Source: Mycolicibacterium nivoides (GTDB lineage Bacteria; Actinomycetota; Actinomycetes; Mycobacteriales; Mycobacteriaceae). Taken from it: a stretch of DNA of 64,000 bases. The stretch spans positions 3,340,727 through 3,404,726 of the forward strand of contig NZ_CP034072.1 of the NCBI RefSeq assembly GCF_003855255.1. Reading direction: 5' to 3'. Within the stretch, counting starts at the first letter, position 1. Each line of letters starts with the position of its first letter. Shown here in pieces: positions 8,556-18,453 of the stretch. A model generated the notes under the pieces. The model did no database searches and was not told the origin of the DNA. It was given only the letters and a program-made list of their open reading frames with translations. The translations under genes were made by a program, and so were the position numbers.

Positions 8556-8798
8556 GTGCCTGAGATCGATGACCTGCGTCGGGAGATCGACGAACTCGAC
8601 GCCACCATCCTCGCCGCAGTCCAGCGCCGCGCCGAGGTCTCCAAGCTGATCGGTAAGGCCCGGATGGCCTCCGGCGGTACCCGCCTGGTGCACAGTCGCG
8701 AAATGCAGGTCATCGAGCGCTACAGCGTGCTCGGCCCCGAGGGCAAGGACCTGGCCATCCTGCTGCTGCAGCTGGGGCGCGGCCGCCTGGGCCACTAG
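8556..8798 (+). CDS. chorismate mutase, AroQ class (Rv0948c-like)
   Basis: Small all-helical cytoplasmic enzyme converting chorismate to prephenate for Phe/Tyr synthesis. The core (PEIDDLRREIDELDATIL, RRAEVSKLIGKARM, HSREMQVIERY) has the helix-1 arginines and KxxR pattern of the AroQ-delta type that works with DAHP synthase in mycobacteria, and ends in the conserved LGRGRLGH. The start is uncertain. The GTG at 8556 gives 80 residues and leaves room for a promoter. An in-frame GTG at 8478 would add 26 residues and overlap the divergent uvrD1 start. The reported M. tuberculosis protein is slightly longer than the short form. Confidence 0.9.
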   Translation: MPEIDDLRREIDELDATILAAVQRRAEVSKLIGKARMASGGTRLVHSREMQVIERYSVLGPEGKDLAILLLQLGRGRLGH

Positions 8799-8800
8799 GC

Positions 8801-10810
8801 CTATCGGCCCGCAGGCTTCGCGGGCGCTCTGAGCGAGTCCAGCAGCCACGGCGCCAGCCACTGCACCGCCTCTGACGTCGGGTGTACGCCGTCGCTGCGC
8901 ATCTTCACCCCGTTGATCTTCGCGGTGTACTTGCCGTCCGGATTGAGCTTGGCGTTGAAATCCAGCACCGACACATTCGGCCGTTGCCCGGTCACCGTCC
9001 GCAGCAGGGTGTTCCAAGCCTGCACCCGGCCCGGCTGATCCTCCGGATACAGCGTCCCGTCCGACCGCTCACCGCGCCGGTTGTACGGGGCCGTGGTCAC
9101 CACCACGTGCGCTCCGGTCGAGCTGAGAATGTCGAGCGCACGCTGAAGCTCGCCTTTGAGATAGGTGTCGTAGGCGTCGTTGCCGATGTGGGTCCACCGG
9201 CCCTGCCAGGTACGGTCGACGACTTCCCAGCGTCCGATCATCAGCAGCACGGTGTCCGGCCGGTCATGCGCGATGCGCTGCGCCCAGCGCTCCGGCCAGG
9301 AGTCGCACTCGGGCTTCTGATTCAGCGTCTCGCCCGCCGACCGGTACGGGCCACCACGGGCGACGCCGCAACCGATCGTCGTGTAGTCGCTGAAGTGGAA
9401 TCCCGGGGTGGGAGGCAGATAACGCATCAATGTCCAGGCCACCGAATCACCGAACACCGCGACGGTGCGGGTACCGGGCGGCAGCGCAGGCGGCGGTCCC
9501 ACCGCGACGGCCCGCTCCGCCCCGACGTCCTGTTCGGACGCCGCCGCGGCCATCACGTCCGGGCCCGCCGGACGGGTCGGGACGCCGACCGGGACGACCG
9601 TCATCGTCACCACCGCGGCGGTGGCCACCGTGGCCGCGGACAGTCGCAGCATCGGGACGTGCTGCGGGCGCCAGTGCCGGACCGGCTGCTCGATCGCCCA
9701 CCACGACACCCACGACACCGCGATCGTCACCGCGCACCGCAGCGCCAGCAGTGACCAGCCCTGCAGGCCGGTGCGCTCGCCGTTGAGGATCTGGAAGATC
9801 GGCCAGTGCCAGAGGTAGACGCCGTAGGAGATAACGCCGAGGGTGACGAGCGGGTACCAGGCCAGGATGCGGGCGACGTAGCCGTCCTGATCCAGCGCGA
9901 CCGGGGCGACGACCAGAACCGCGCCCAGGGCCACCACGATCAGCAAGCCGTGGTGGAACTCGTCGGCGCTGCCGGTCGCCAGGTGTGCGGCCGCCGCCAG
10001 CACGGCGACCCCGATCACCGGCAGGATCCAGGCGATCCAGCGTCGCCACCGGGCCCGGATCAACGTGCCCGACATCGTCAGCGACGACCAGTCGCGCACC
10101 AACAGCGCCGCCGCCGCCGCGCCTACCAACAGCGCCTGGGCCCGGGTGTCGGTGCCGAAGTACACGCGGTTGAGGTCTGCGGCATCGCCGGACAGCCAGA
10201 TCGACGCCACTGCCGAGCCGACGACTCCGAGCACTGCCAGCCCGAACACCACCGCCCGAACCGCGCCCGTCGAGCGGCGGCGCACCAGCAGCGCGGCGGC
10301 CAGCACCAGCAGCGGCCAGATCACGTAGTACTGCTCTTCGACCGCCAGGGACCAGGTGTGCTGCAACGGCGACGGAGCACTGCCCTGACTGAAGTAGTCG
10401 GTGTCGGTGGCGACGAACATCCAGTTCGCCATCCAGAAGAACGCCGCGACCGCGTCCTCGCGAAGCGAGGTGACCGCATCCGAGGAAAACAAGGGCCGGG
10501 CGATCACCACTGCCAAGGTCATCAGCACCATGGCGGGCAACAGGCGTTTGGCGCGGCGGATCCAGAAGCCCTTGAGATCGATGCGCTCGGTGCGGCGGTA
10601 CTCGTCGAGCAGCAGTGAGGTGATCAGGAATCCGCTGAGTACGAAAAAGACGTCGACGCCGATGAAACCGCCGGCCACCCCGGGCACTCCGCCGTGGCCG
10701 GCCAACACCAGGGCCACGGCGATCGCGCGGATGCCGTCGAGTGCCGGGATGTCACGCCGAATGGAGGCACGACGACGCCGGCTGGCAGCACGGACTGGCG
10801 CCGCAGTCAC
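8801..10810 (-). CDS. membrane acyltransferase 3 with C-terminal SGNH domain (OafA/YrhL-like)
   Basis: 669-residue enzyme predicted to O-acylate a cell-envelope glycan or glycolipid. Residues about 20-400 form the acyltransferase-3 domain, starting with IPALDGIRAIAVALVLAGH (the conserved catalytic-histidine region) and GVDVFFVLSGFLIT, with about ten membrane segments. Residues about 430-669 are an SGNH esterase-like domain with VFGDSVAW (Ser block) and DGVHPTSEA (Asp-x-x-His). The start is a GTG at 10810 after GGGAGGG; the upstream ATG runs straight into TGA. Acceptor unknown. Convergent with chorismate mutase, two bases apart. Confidence 0.9.
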   Translation of the reverse strand: MTAAPVRAASRRRRASIRRDIPALDGIRAIAVALVLAGHGGVPGVAGGFIGVDVFFVLSGFLITSLLLDEYRRTERIDLKGFWIRRAKRLLPAMVLMTLAVVIARPLFSSDAVTSLREDAVAAFFWMANWMFVATDTDYFSQGSAPSPLQHTWSLAVEEQYYVIWPLLVLAAALLVRRRSTGAVRAVVFGLAVLGVVGSAVASIWLSGDAADLNRVYFGTDTRAQALLVGAAAAALLVRDWSSLTMSGTLIRARWRRWIAWILPVIGVAVLAAAAHLATGSADEFHHGLLIVVALGAVLVVAPVALDQDGYVARILAWYPLVTLGVISYGVYLWHWPIFQILNGERTGLQGWSLLALRCAVTIAVSWVSWWAIEQPVRHWRPQHVPMLRLSAATVATAAVVTMTVVPVGVPTRPAGPDVMAAAASEQDVGAERAVAVGPPPALPPGTRTVAVFGDSVAWTLMRYLPPTPGFHFSDYTTIGCGVARGGPYRSAGETLNQKPECDSWPERWAQRIAHDRPDTVLLMIGRWEVVDRTWQGRWTHIGNDAYDTYLKGELQRALDILSSTGAHVVVTTAPYNRRGERSDGTLYPEDQPGRVQAWNTLLRTVTGQRPNVSVLDFNAKLNPDGKYTAKINGVKMRSDGVHPTSEAVQWLAPWLLDSLRAPAKPAGR

Positions 10811-10890
10811 GTCATGCCCTCCCGTCTTGGCGTCCGAGCCCCAGAGTTTAGGGGGGATCGGGCGCCGAGTCGGGAAGGCGCGACGGAGCG

Positions 10891-12339
10891 CTAACGGGTT
10901 AGCGCAATATATTTCGTGTCGAGGTACTCCTCGATGCCCTCGGTGCCACCCTCACGGCCGAAGCCGGATTCCTTGATGCCGCCGAACGGTGCCGCCGCAT
11001 CCGAGATGACACCGCGGTTCACGCCGACCATGCCGGACTCAATGCCCTCGGCCACTCGCAACGCGCGGTCCAGCGACTGCGTGTAAACGTAAGCAGCCAA
11101 GCCGTATTCGGTGTTGTTGGCGGCGGCCACACCCTCTTCCTCGGTGTCGAACCCGGTGATCGGGGCGACCGGACCGAAGACCTCCTCCTTGAGGATGCGG
11201 GCATCGGCCGGCACATCGGCCAGCACCGTGGCCGGGTAGAAGTTGCCCGGCCCGTCCGGCGCGACGCCGCCGACCGCGACAGTCGCCCCGCGGGAGACCG
11301 CATCGGAGACGAGTTCGGTGACGGTGGAGACCTGCTTGGAGTTGATCAGCGGGCCCAACGTCGACGACGGGTCGATGCCCTTGCCGAGGGTGAACTCGCT
11401 CATCCGCTTGACGAGCTTCTCGGTGAACTCCTCGCGCACCGAGTTGGCCACGTGGAAGCGGTTGGCGGCGGTGCAGGCCTCACCGCCGTTGCGCATCTTG
11501 GCCAGGATCGCGCCGTCGACCGCCGCGTCGACGTCGGCATCGTCGAACACGATGAAGGGGGCGTTGCCACCCAGCTCCATCGACGTGCGGAGCAGCTTGT
11601 CGGCGGACTGCTTGACCAGTGCCTTGCCCACGCCGGTCGAGCCGGTGAAGGTGAGTTTGCGAAGGCGGCCGTCGTCGATCAGCGCGGTGCTCACCGCACC
11701 CGGGTTGCTGGTCGGGAGCACCGAGAGCACGCCCTTGGGCAGGCCGGCCTCATCCATCAGCTTGGCCAGCAGCAGCATGGTCAGCGGGGTTTCCTGCGCG
11801 GGCTTGACGATCATGGTGCAGCCCGCTGCGAACGCCGGCCCCATCTTGCGAGTCCCCATGGCCAGCGGGAAGTTCCACGGCGTGATGGCGAAACACGGGC
11901 CAACGGCCTGCTTGGTGACGAGGATGCGGCCGGTGCCGGCCGGAGCCGGGGTGTAGCGGCCTGCGATGCGCACCGCCTCCTCGGAGAACCAGCGGAAGAA
12001 CTCGGCGCCGTAGGCGACCTCGCCCTTGCTCTCGGCGAGCACCTTGCCCATCTCCAGGGTCATCAGTGCCGCGATGTCGTCGGCACGCTCGGTGATCTTC
12101 TCGAACACCGACCGAAGGATCTCGCCTCTCTTACGCGGTGCCGTCGCAGCCCATTCGGCCTGGACCGCACACGCGGCGTCCAGTGCGGCGACGGCATCGG
12201 CGGCGGTCGCGTCGGCCACCGTGGCCAACACCTGATCGTCGCTGGGGTCCAGCACATTGAACGTCGATGCGGCCTGGCGTTCCTCACCACCGATCCAAAG
12301 ACCCGTGGGCACGGATGAAATCAAGTCTTCAATGGCCAT
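10891..12339 (-). CDS. gabD: NAD(P)-dependent succinate-semialdehyde dehydrogenase
   Basis: 482-residue aldehyde dehydrogenase oxidising succinic semialdehyde to succinate, linking GABA catabolism or an alternative TCA route. Visible are the PWNFPLAMG cofactor segment, [31 protein letters not shown] with the general-base Glu, and [12 protein letters not shown] with the catalytic Cys. Length and motifs fit the GabD branch of the family; other semialdehyde substrates cannot be excluded. Divergent from pgi with a 50-bp intergenic gap that must hold both promoters. Confidence 0.88.
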   Translation of the reverse strand: MAIEDLISSVPTGLWIGGEERQAASTFNVLDPSDDQVLATVADATAADAVAALDAACAVQAEWAATAPRKRGEILRSVFEKITERADDIAALMTLEMGKVLAESKGEVAYGAEFFRWFSEEAVRIAGRYTPAPAGTGRILVTKQAVGPCFAITPWNFPLAMGTRKMGPAFAAGCTMIVKPAQETPLTMLLLAKLMDEAGLPKGVLSVLPTSNPGAVSTALIDDGRLRKLTFTGSTGVGKALVKQSADKLLRTSMELGGNAPFIVFDDADVDAAVDGAILAKMRNGGEACTAANRFHVANSVREEFTEKLVKRMSEFTLGKGIDPSSTLGPLINSKQVSTVTELVSDAVSRGATVAVGGVAPDGPGNFYPATVLADVPADARILKEEVFGPVAPITGFDTEEEGVAAANNTEYGLAAYVYTQSLDRALRVAEGIESGMVGVNRGVISDAAAPFGGIKESGFGREGGTEGIEEYLDTKYIALTR

Positions 12340-12389
12340 ACATCCATCATGTACACCTTCGCTCCGCGCCCCGCATTAAGGTCGACAGA

Positions 12390-14048
12390 ATGAGTGCTGA
12401 CATCACCGCAACCCCCGCATGGCAGGCATTGTCGAAGCACTACGACGAGATCGGCGACATTCATCTCACGGAGCTTTTCGCCGAGGATCCGAACCGCGGG
12501 ACCGAGCTGGTGCTGACCGTCGGTGACCTCTACATCGACTACAGCAAGCACCGGGTCACCCGCCGGACCCTGGAACTGCTGGCCGATCTGGCCCGCGCCG
12601 CCGGGTTGGAGACCCGCCGCGACGCGATGTTCGCCGGTGAGCACATCAACACCTCCGAGGATCGCGCGGTGCTGCACACCGCGCTGCGGTTGCCTGCCGA
12701 CGCGACGTTGACCGTCGACGGCCAGAACGTGGTGGCCGACGTCCACGAGGTGCTCGATCGCATGGGCGGGTTCACCGACCGGCTGCGCAGCGGCGAGTGG
12801 GCCGGCGCCACCGGCGAGCGGATCAAGACTGTCGTCAACATCGGCATCGGCGGTTCGGATCTGGGTCCGGTGATGGTGTACGACGCGTTGCGCCACTACG
12901 CCGACGCCGGTATCAGCGCCCGCTTCGTATCCAACGTCGACCCGGCGGACCTGGTGGCGACGCTGGCCGATCTGGACCCGGCCACAACGCTTTTCATCGT
13001 CGCGTCCAAGACGTTCTCCACTCTCGAGACGCTGACAAACGCGACGGCGGCGCGTCGCTGGCTGGTCGAGGCGCTCGGCGAGGACGCGGTGGCCAAACAT
13101 TTCGTGGCAGTGTCCACCAACGCCGAACTGGTGCAGGAGTTCGGCATCGACACCGACAACATGTTCGGGTTCTGGGACTGGGTGGGCGGCCGGTACTCGG
13201 TGGACTCGGCGATCGGGCTGTCGGTGATGGCCGTGATCGGCCGTGAGCGGTTCGCCGAATTCCTGTCCGGTTTCCATCTGGTCGACGAGCACTTCCGCAC
13301 CGCGCCGCTCGGCGAGAACGCTCCCGCGCTGCTCGGACTTATCGGTCTCTGGTACTCGAATTTCTTTGGCGCGCAGTCGCGTGCGGTGCTGCCCTACTCG
13401 AACGATCTGTCCCGGTTCGCGGCCTATCTGCAGCAGCTGACGATGGAGTCCAACGGCAAGTCGGTGCAAGCCGACGGCACCGCAGTCACAACCGAGACCG
13501 GCGAGATCTTCTGGGGCGAGCCGGGAACCAACGGCCAGCACGCGTTCTATCAGCTGCTGCACCAGGGCACCCGGCTGGTGCCTGCCGACTTCATCGGCTT
13601 CTCCCAGCCCACCGACGATCTGCCCACCGCGGACGGCACGGGCAGCATGCACGATCTGCTGATGAGCAACTTCTTCGCCCAGACCCAGGTGCTGGCGTTC
13701 GGAAGAGATGCGGCGGATATTGCCCGGGATCTTCCAGCGGGCACGTCGGCCTCCGTCGTGCCGCACAAGGTCATGCCCGGAAACCGACCGACGACGTCAA
13801 TCCTGGCAACCAGGTTGACGCCGTCGGTCGTGGGCCAGCTCATCGCCCTCTACGAACACCAGGTGTTCACCGAAGGAGTGGTGTGGGGGATCGACTCCTT
13901 CGATCAATGGGGCGTCGAGCTGGGCAAGACCCAGGCCAAGGCGCTGCTGCCGGTGATCACCGAATCGGAATCACCGGGCAAGCAGTCGGATTCGTCGACC
14001 GATGCGCTCGTGCGGCGTTACCGCGTCGAGCGCGGGCGCTCGGCCTAA
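12390..14048 (+). CDS. pgi: glucose-6-phosphate isomerase
   Basis: 552-residue cytosolic enzyme interconverting glucose-6-P and fructose-6-P. The signature blocks [47 protein letters not shown] and [10 protein letters not shown] are all present, and the length is usual. The ATG at 12390 ([18 protein letters not shown]) is preferred; an open frame back to 12267 would read into the divergent gabD start. The position corresponds to M. tuberculosis Rv0946c. Confidence 0.97.
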   Translation: MSADITATPAWQALSKHYDEIGDIHLTELFAEDPNRGTELVLTVGDLYIDYSKHRVTRRTLELLADLARAAGLETRRDAMFAGEHINTSEDRAVLHTALRLPADATLTVDGQNVVADVHEVLDRMGGFTDRLRSGEWAGATGERIKTVVNIGIGGSDLGPVMVYDALRHYADAGISARFVSNVDPADLVATLADLDPATTLFIVASKTFSTLETLTNATAARRWLVEALGEDAVAKHFVAVSTNAELVQEFGIDTDNMFGFWDWVGGRYSVDSAIGLSVMAVIGRERFAEFLSGFHLVDEHFRTAPLGENAPALLGLIGLWYSNFFGAQSRAVLPYSNDLSRFAAYLQQLTMESNGKSVQADGTAVTTETGEIFWGEPGTNGQHAFYQLLHQGTRLVPADFIGFSQPTDDLPTADGTGSMHDLLMSNFFAQTQVLAFGRDAADIARDLPAGTSASVVPHKVMPGNRPTTSILATRLTPSVVGQLIALYEHQVFTEGVVWGIDSFDQWGVELGKTQAKALLPVITESESPGKQSDSSTDALVRRYRVERGRSA

Positions 14049-14088
14049 CAGCGCGGACGGTCTGCCCAGGTCTCGCTTACGGACTCAG

Positions 14089-14502
14089 TTACGGTCCGGG
14101 GATTGTCGCGCAACCCACGTTCGGGATACAGCCACTGGCACCACCCGGGCCTGCCGTACCGCCGGGGCCACCCGGAATCGCGCCGGTAGCGCCGCCAGGG
14201 CCCGCGGTCCCGCCGGGACCACCGGGAATCACGCCGGTAGCGCCGCCGGGGCCGGCCGCTCCACCGGGACCACCGGGGATCACGCCGCTGGCGCCACCCG
14301 GACCTGCCGTGCCGCCAGGACCACCCGGAATCGCGCCGGTAGCGCCACCGGGGCTGGCCGTGCCCGTATCGGCGCACGCCGTTCCGTCGGCATTCACACA
14401 CGGCGGCGGGGGCGGCGGGTCAGCCAGGCCGATCGGAGCCAGTGCGACGGCCCCAGCCGCAGCGCCTGCAAAGAACATCGAGGCAATCAGTCTTGAGGTC
14501 AT
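14089..14502 (-). CDS. exported glycine/proline-rich tandem-repeat protein
   Basis: 137-residue protein of unknown function. Residues 1-27 form a Sec signal peptide (SRLIASMFFAGAAAGAVAL, cleavage near GLA-DP). A PPPPPP stretch and a short Cys-containing linker (CVNADGTACADTG) follow. Then come 4.7 copies of a 17-residue repeat of the form TAGPGGATGVIPGGPGG, and a tail CIPNVGCATIPGP with two more cysteines. The repeat resembles collagen-like or glycine-rich surface proteins but lacks strict Gly-X-Y triplets. The opposite strand also reads open through the repeat; the signal peptide and stop position favour this strand. Convergent with pgi. Confidence 0.75.
   Translation of the reverse strand: MTSRLIASMFFAGAAAGAVALAPIGLADPPPPPPCVNADGTACADTGTASPGGATGAIPGGPGGTAGPGGASGVIPGGPGGAAGPGGATGVIPGGPGGTAGPGGATGAIPGGPGGTAGPGGASGCIPNVGCATIPGP
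14122..14361 (-). repeat. 51-bp coding minisatellite, about 4.7 copies
   Basis: In-frame tandem array encoding residues 48-127 of the exported repeat protein. Units differ mainly at Ala/Thr at position 1, Thr/Ser at position 8 and Val/Ala/Cys at position 10. A 51-bp period keeps the frame, so copy-number changes would alter protein length without frameshift. Confidence 0.85.
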
Positions 14503-14657
14503 GAAGGTGGGCTACCCAGGTTCACCCGGTTCCGAAACACGGTGCCGAATCGCGGCACCGGATCCGGCTGCTGAACCACGGCGCGTAGATCTGCGCCCGC
14601 TGCCTGGCGTGTCGCGCGGCGCCCAAGAATGCTGGTTCCGGTGTAGACCCCCGTTGA

Positions 14658-15407
14658 CTAGGCGAAACGTTTGGTGTACTTCGGCGGTAGCAACCGCATC
14701 ACCTGAGTAAGCGGGGCCCACGGCCAGCGCGGCACCACGGCCCGGCCCTTCTCCTTCTCGATGGCCTCGACCATCGCGCGGACGCCGGTCTCGTTGTCGA
14801 CCATCAGCATGGTGGTCGCCGACTTGGCCGTCATCTCCGACTCGATGTAGCCCGGCTCGATCACGGTCACCCGGATGGGGCCCTTGTCGTACTCGGCGCG
14901 CAACGACTCGCCCAGCGAGGTCATCCCCGCCTTGGAAGCGCAGTAGGCGGCCTTACCTCCGGGCACACCGGTGTTACCCAGCACCGACGAGATCAGCACC
15001 AGGTGACCGCTGCCGGACTTCTTGAACATCTCCAGCGCCGTCTCGATCTGCACCAGACCGGCGATCAGGTTGGTTTCGATGGTCGCCTTGTTCGCCCACG
15101 GCTTGCCCTCGCCCAGCGGCCAGCCCTTGCCGATGCCGGCGTTGACGATCACGCGATCGATGCCGCCGAGTTCCTCGGACAGCTCGCCGAACACCCGCGG
15201 CACGGCCTCGTGGTCGTTGACGTCCAGTGCGGCGACCGCGACCTTGACGTAGGGGTGCCGGTCGGCCAGCTCGGCCTTGAGCTCATCGAGCCGCTCGGTG
15301 CGGCGGGCACACAGCGCCAGGTCACGGCCCTTCGCCGCGAACTGCCGGGCCATGCCCGCGCCCAGTCCGGAGCTGGCACCGGTGATGAGGATCTTCTGAC
15401 GGGTCAT
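14658..15407 (-). CDS. short-chain dehydrogenase/reductase (Rv0945-like)
   Basis: 249-residue classical SDR. It shows the NADP(H)-type glycine motif ITGASSGLGAGMA (about 7-19), the NAG block VIVNAGIGKG, the catalytic Ser in LVLISSVLGN and the YxxxK pair in AAYCASKAG. The tail PRWPWAPLTQVMRLLPPKY is a feature of the mycobacterial Rv0945 type. Substrate unknown. Position between pgi and the DNA glycosylase gene is the same as in M. tuberculosis. Confidence 0.92.
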   Translation of the reverse strand: MTRQKILITGASSGLGAGMARQFAAKGRDLALCARRTERLDELKAELADRHPYVKVAVAALDVNDHEAVPRVFGELSEELGGIDRVIVNAGIGKGWPLGEGKPWANKATIETNLIAGLVQIETALEMFKKSGSGHLVLISSVLGNTGVPGGKAAYCASKAGMTSLGESLRAEYDKGPIRVTVIEPGYIESEMTAKSATTMLMVDNETGVRAMVEAIEKEKGRAVVPRWPWAPLTQVMRLLPPKYTKRFA

Positions 15408-15452
15408 CGCTGCAGGATAACCGAGTTAGACAACTGTGATAAATGCGGACCG

Positions 15453-16307
15453 CTACTTGAGCAATCGGGACATCCGCCGGTCGGCGAGCACCTTGCCGCC
15501 GGTCTGGCATGTCGGGCAGTACTGGAACGACTTGTCGGCGAAAGACACCTCCCGCACGGTGTCCCCGCACACCGGGCACGGCAGTCCGGTGCGGGCGTGC
15601 ACGCGAAGACCGGACCGCTTCTCCCCCTTGAGCGTCGCGGCCTGCTGCCCCACCGAGCGCGACACCGCATCGGTGAGCACCGAGACCATGGCGTCGTGCA
15701 ACGCACCGAGTTGCGCATCGGTCAGCTTGCCCGCGGTGGCGAACGGCGAGAGTTTGGCCACGTGCAGAATCTCGTCGCTGTAGGCATTGCCGATCCCGGC
15801 GATCACCTTCTGATCGGTGATCACCGTCTTGATCCGTCCGCCCTGCCCGGCCAACACACCCGCCAGCCCGGCCGAATCCAGCGACAGCGCATCGGGTCCC
15901 AAGGCGGCGATCTGCGGGACGTCGAGAGGATCGGCGACCACCCACACCGCCAACCGCTTCTGGGTTCCGGCCTCGGTCAGGTCGAAACCGACCCCCTCCC
16001 CGAGATGCACGCGCAGCGCGATCGGCCCCTTGCCCGGCTTGAGCGGCGTCGTCGCCAACTTGTCCGACCAACGCAACCAGCCCGCCCTCGACAGATGCGT
16101 GATCAGGTGCCACTGGCCGACTTCCAACCCGAGGTACTTGCCCCAGCGGTTCGCACCGGTGACGGTCTGGCCGTGCAACGCCGTCGTCGCCGGATCGAAC
16201 GTCTTGAGCACCGACAACGCGGCCACGTCGATCCGGGTGACCACACGGCCGGTCGCATTCCGGCGCAGATGATCGGCCAGCGCCTCGACTTCGGGCAGTT
16301 CAGGCAT
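15453..16307 (-). CDS. Fpg/Nei-family DNA glycosylase (Rv0944-like, full length)
   Basis: Base-excision repair glycosylase/AP lyase of 284 residues. The protein begins MPELPEVEALAD, so after Met removal the catalytic Pro and adjacent Glu are N-terminal. A helix-two-turn-helix region (VIAGIGNAYSDEIL) and a C-terminal zinc finger CPVCGD...YCPTCQ are intact. As I recall, the M. tuberculosis counterpart Rv0944 is a shortened C-terminal version, so this appears to be the complete ancestral form. Lesion specificity (8-oxoguanine versus oxidised pyrimidines) cannot be assigned from sequence alone. Confidence 0.9.
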   Translation of the reverse strand: MPELPEVEALADHLRRNATGRVVTRIDVAALSVLKTFDPATTALHGQTVTGANRWGKYLGLEVGQWHLITHLSRAGWLRWSDKLATTPLKPGKGPIALRVHLGEGVGFDLTEAGTQKRLAVWVVADPLDVPQIAALGPDALSLDSAGLAGVLAGQGGRIKTVITDQKVIAGIGNAYSDEILHVAKLSPFATAGKLTDAQLGALHDAMVSVLTDAVSRSVGQQAATLKGEKRSGLRVHARTGLPCPVCGDTVREVSFADKSFQYCPTCQTGGKVLADRRMSRLLK

Positions 16308-16347
16308 GGCTCCAGTGTGTCAGCGAAACGCCGAGCATGCTGTAGAC

Positions 16348-18093
16348 ATGTCCGACCGGCCCGCTCCCACGGCGACCAACCCGCTGCGGAACATCTTCGT
16401 GATCAACAGCGTGCCGCGCCGGTGGCCGTTCGCGCTGCGCGCCGGAATCTGCATGGCTGTACCCGTTCTGGTGGGCTGGCTGGCCGGCGACACCACGGCC
16501 GGATTGATCGCCACCATCGGCGGATTCACCTCGTTGTACGGCAGCGGCCGCCCGTACCTGAATCGCGGCGCGTACCTCGGCGTGGTCGCAGTGTGCTTCG
16601 CCGTCGCGGTGGCCCTCGGCGACTGGGCGTCGTCGGCGCCGTGGCTGGGCGTGCTGACCGTGACGATGATCGCCGCGGTGGCCACCCTGGTCTGCCATGC
16701 CCTGAGCGTCGGGCCGCCCGGCGCCTACATGGTGGTGCTGGCCTGCGCAGCCGGCACCGGAACGCCGGCGACACTGCACCTCAGCCCGGGCCATCACGCC
16801 GCGCTGGTCCTCGCCGGCGGTGCGTTCGCCTGGCTGGTGCACATGTCCGGCGCGCTGTTCCGGCCCCGCGGTCCGGAGAAGGCAGCGGTGGCCGCGGCTG
16901 CCGCCGCCGTCGTGGCCTACATCGAGACCCCCTCGGCCGACACGCGACACCGTGCGGCGCTCCTGCTCCACACCGCGTGGGTCAACCTGGTCACCTATCA
17001 ACCGGTACAACCCAAACCGGACCAGACGCTGTACCGGCTGCGGGTCGTCAACCGCCGGCTGCACGTGCTGTTCGCCGAAGCCATGCGGGCCGCCGAAGCC
17101 GGTGTGCCGCTGACCTATGACGGCGCGGCCCTGGCCCGTCACCTGGCCACCGTGCCCGCCGATGCGATCACCGATGAGCATGGCGCCGAAGGAGTTCCAC
17201 TCGGCAGGCCCAGCATCGTGCAACTGCTGCGCCGGGCGATGACGCCGGGCTCGGTGTCACTGCAACTGACGGTGCGGGTCGGCATCGCGGTCGCGATCTC
17301 GGGCGTGATCGCCGTGCTGATCTCGCAGGCCCTGACGATGACCCACGCGTACTGGGCGATGGCCGCCGCGGTGCTGATGCTGCATCAGGGATTCGACTGG
17401 CAGCGCACGGTGGCCCGCGGCGTCGAACGGACGCTGGGCACCTGGCTCGGGCTCGGCGTGGCCGGTGCGATCCTGGCGCTGCACCCGCAGGGCCTGTGGC
17501 TGGCCCTGGTGATCGGGGCGCTGCAATTCGTCATCGAGATGTACGTGGTGCGCAACTACACGCTGGCCGTCGTATTCATCACGCCCGCCGCACTCACCAT
17601 CGCCTCCGGCGGCCAACCCGTCGACAACCTCGGTGAACTGCTGCTCACCCGCGGCAGCGACACCCTGATCGGCTGCGCGGTGGCCCTGGCCGTCTACTGG
17701 GCGACCCAGCGTCTGCGCCGCCCGACCGGCCTGCGCACCGCGATCGCCGCCACGCTAGATGCGGTCACCAACACCCTGCCCCACCTGGCCGCGGACGACG
17801 CCACCTCCCCGGCCGCCCGCACCGATCGTCGCGATCTGCAATTGCGGGCCATGGAATTGCTGCCGGCCTACGACGGGAGTGTCGGCGGATCGGTCACGCA
17901 ACGCGTTGGGGCCGAACGTATGTGGCCGACAGTGGTCGCCACCGAACAACTCGCGTACCGCACGCTGGCGGCATGCTGGGGCGCCGAGCGTGACGGAGAT
18001 ACCGATGCCGGCGCCGTGGCGGCCGCGGACACCGCGGCCGCGCTGGCCGAACAGGCGTCCGCGCTACGCGAGGGCCTTGACGAACGACAGTAG
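16348..18093 (+). CDS. FUSC-family membrane protein (aromatic-acid exporter-like)
   Basis: 581-residue integral membrane protein with two similar halves, each of several hydrophobic helices (about 20-190 and 310-460) followed by a soluble domain. This is the layout of FUSC/YccS/AaeB proteins that export aromatic or other organic acids. Segments such as GGFTSLYGSGRPYLNRG and the second-half block AYWAMAAAVLMLHQG with DWQRTVARGVERTLGT fit the family. The ATG at 16348 (MSDRPAPT) is preferred over 16306, which would run across the divergent glycosylase start. Its last 30 bases overlap the convergent gene at 18064. Confidence 0.85.
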   Translation: MSDRPAPTATNPLRNIFVINSVPRRWPFALRAGICMAVPVLVGWLAGDTTAGLIATIGGFTSLYGSGRPYLNRGAYLGVVAVCFAVAVALGDWASSAPWLGVLTVTMIAAVATLVCHALSVGPPGAYMVVLACAAGTGTPATLHLSPGHHAALVLAGGAFAWLVHMSGALFRPRGPEKAAVAAAAAAVVAYIETPSADTRHRAALLLHTAWVNLVTYQPVQPKPDQTLYRLRVVNRRLHVLFAEAMRAAEAGVPLTYDGAALARHLATVPADAITDEHGAEGVPLGRPSIVQLLRRAMTPGSVSLQLTVRVGIAVAISGVIAVLISQALTMTHAYWAMAAAVLMLHQGFDWQRTVARGVERTLGTWLGLGVAGAILALHPQGLWLALVIGALQFVIEMYVVRNYTLAVVFITPAALTIASGGQPVDNLGELLLTRGSDTLIGCAVALAVYWATQRLRRPTGLRTAIAATLDAVTNTLPHLAADDATSPAARTDRRDLQLRAMELLPAYDGSVGGSVTQRVGAERMWPTVVATEQLAYRTLAACWGAERDGDTDAGAVAAADTAAALAEQASALREGLDERQ

Positions 18094-18447
18094 CCAGCTC
18101 ACCAACGACAGCACGATGGCCGCCCAGATGGCGGTCCACCAGAACTGGTCGATGTGCAGACCCCAGTGGGTGGTGTGGTCGGTGATCCACGACGTGATCC
18201 ACAGCATCAGCGCGTTGATCACGATGTGGATCAGGCCGAGCGTGAGGATGTACAGCGGGATCGACAGGATCTGAACGATCGGCTTGACGAACGCGTTGAC
18301 CAGACCGAAGATCACCGCGACGACGAAGATGATGCCGACCCTGGCGATGGTCGTGTCACCTCCGATGAAGTAGATCCCCGGCACGATGAGAGTGACCACC
18401 CAGAGCGCGAATCCGGTTATCGCTGCGCGCAGCACAAATGAGCCCAT
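18064..18447 (-). CDS. small four-helix membrane protein, phage-holin_4_2/DUF360-like
   Basis: 127 residues with four hydrophobic segments and the family hallmark FGLVNAFVKPIVQILSIPLY followed by LTLGLIHIVINALMLWI. Despite the family name these are chromosomal membrane proteins of unknown role rather than lysis proteins. Its 3' end overlaps the FUSC gene by 30 bases on the opposite strand. Confidence 0.85.
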   Translation of the reverse strand: MGSFVLRAAITGFALWVVTLIVPGIYFIGGDTTIARVGIIFVVAVIFGLVNAFVKPIVQILSIPLYILTLGLIHIVINALMLWITSWITDHTTHWGLHIDQFWWTAIWAAIVLSLVSWLLSFVKALA

Positions 18448-18453
18448 GGCGGT

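Noticed and set aside
12267..12389. Upstream extension of pgi
   Set aside because: It overlaps the start of the divergent gabD gene and has no resemblance to glucose-6-phosphate isomerase N-termini.
14122..14361. Possible CRISPR array
   Set aside because: The repeats are contiguous coding units of 51 bp without unique spacers and lie in an exported protein gene.
13883..14710. Long plus-strand frame rich in PPGP repeats over the Gly/Pro minisatellite
   Set aside because: It is the antisense reading of the exported repeat protein. It has no signal peptide or ribosome-binding site of its own and begins inside pgi in another frame.
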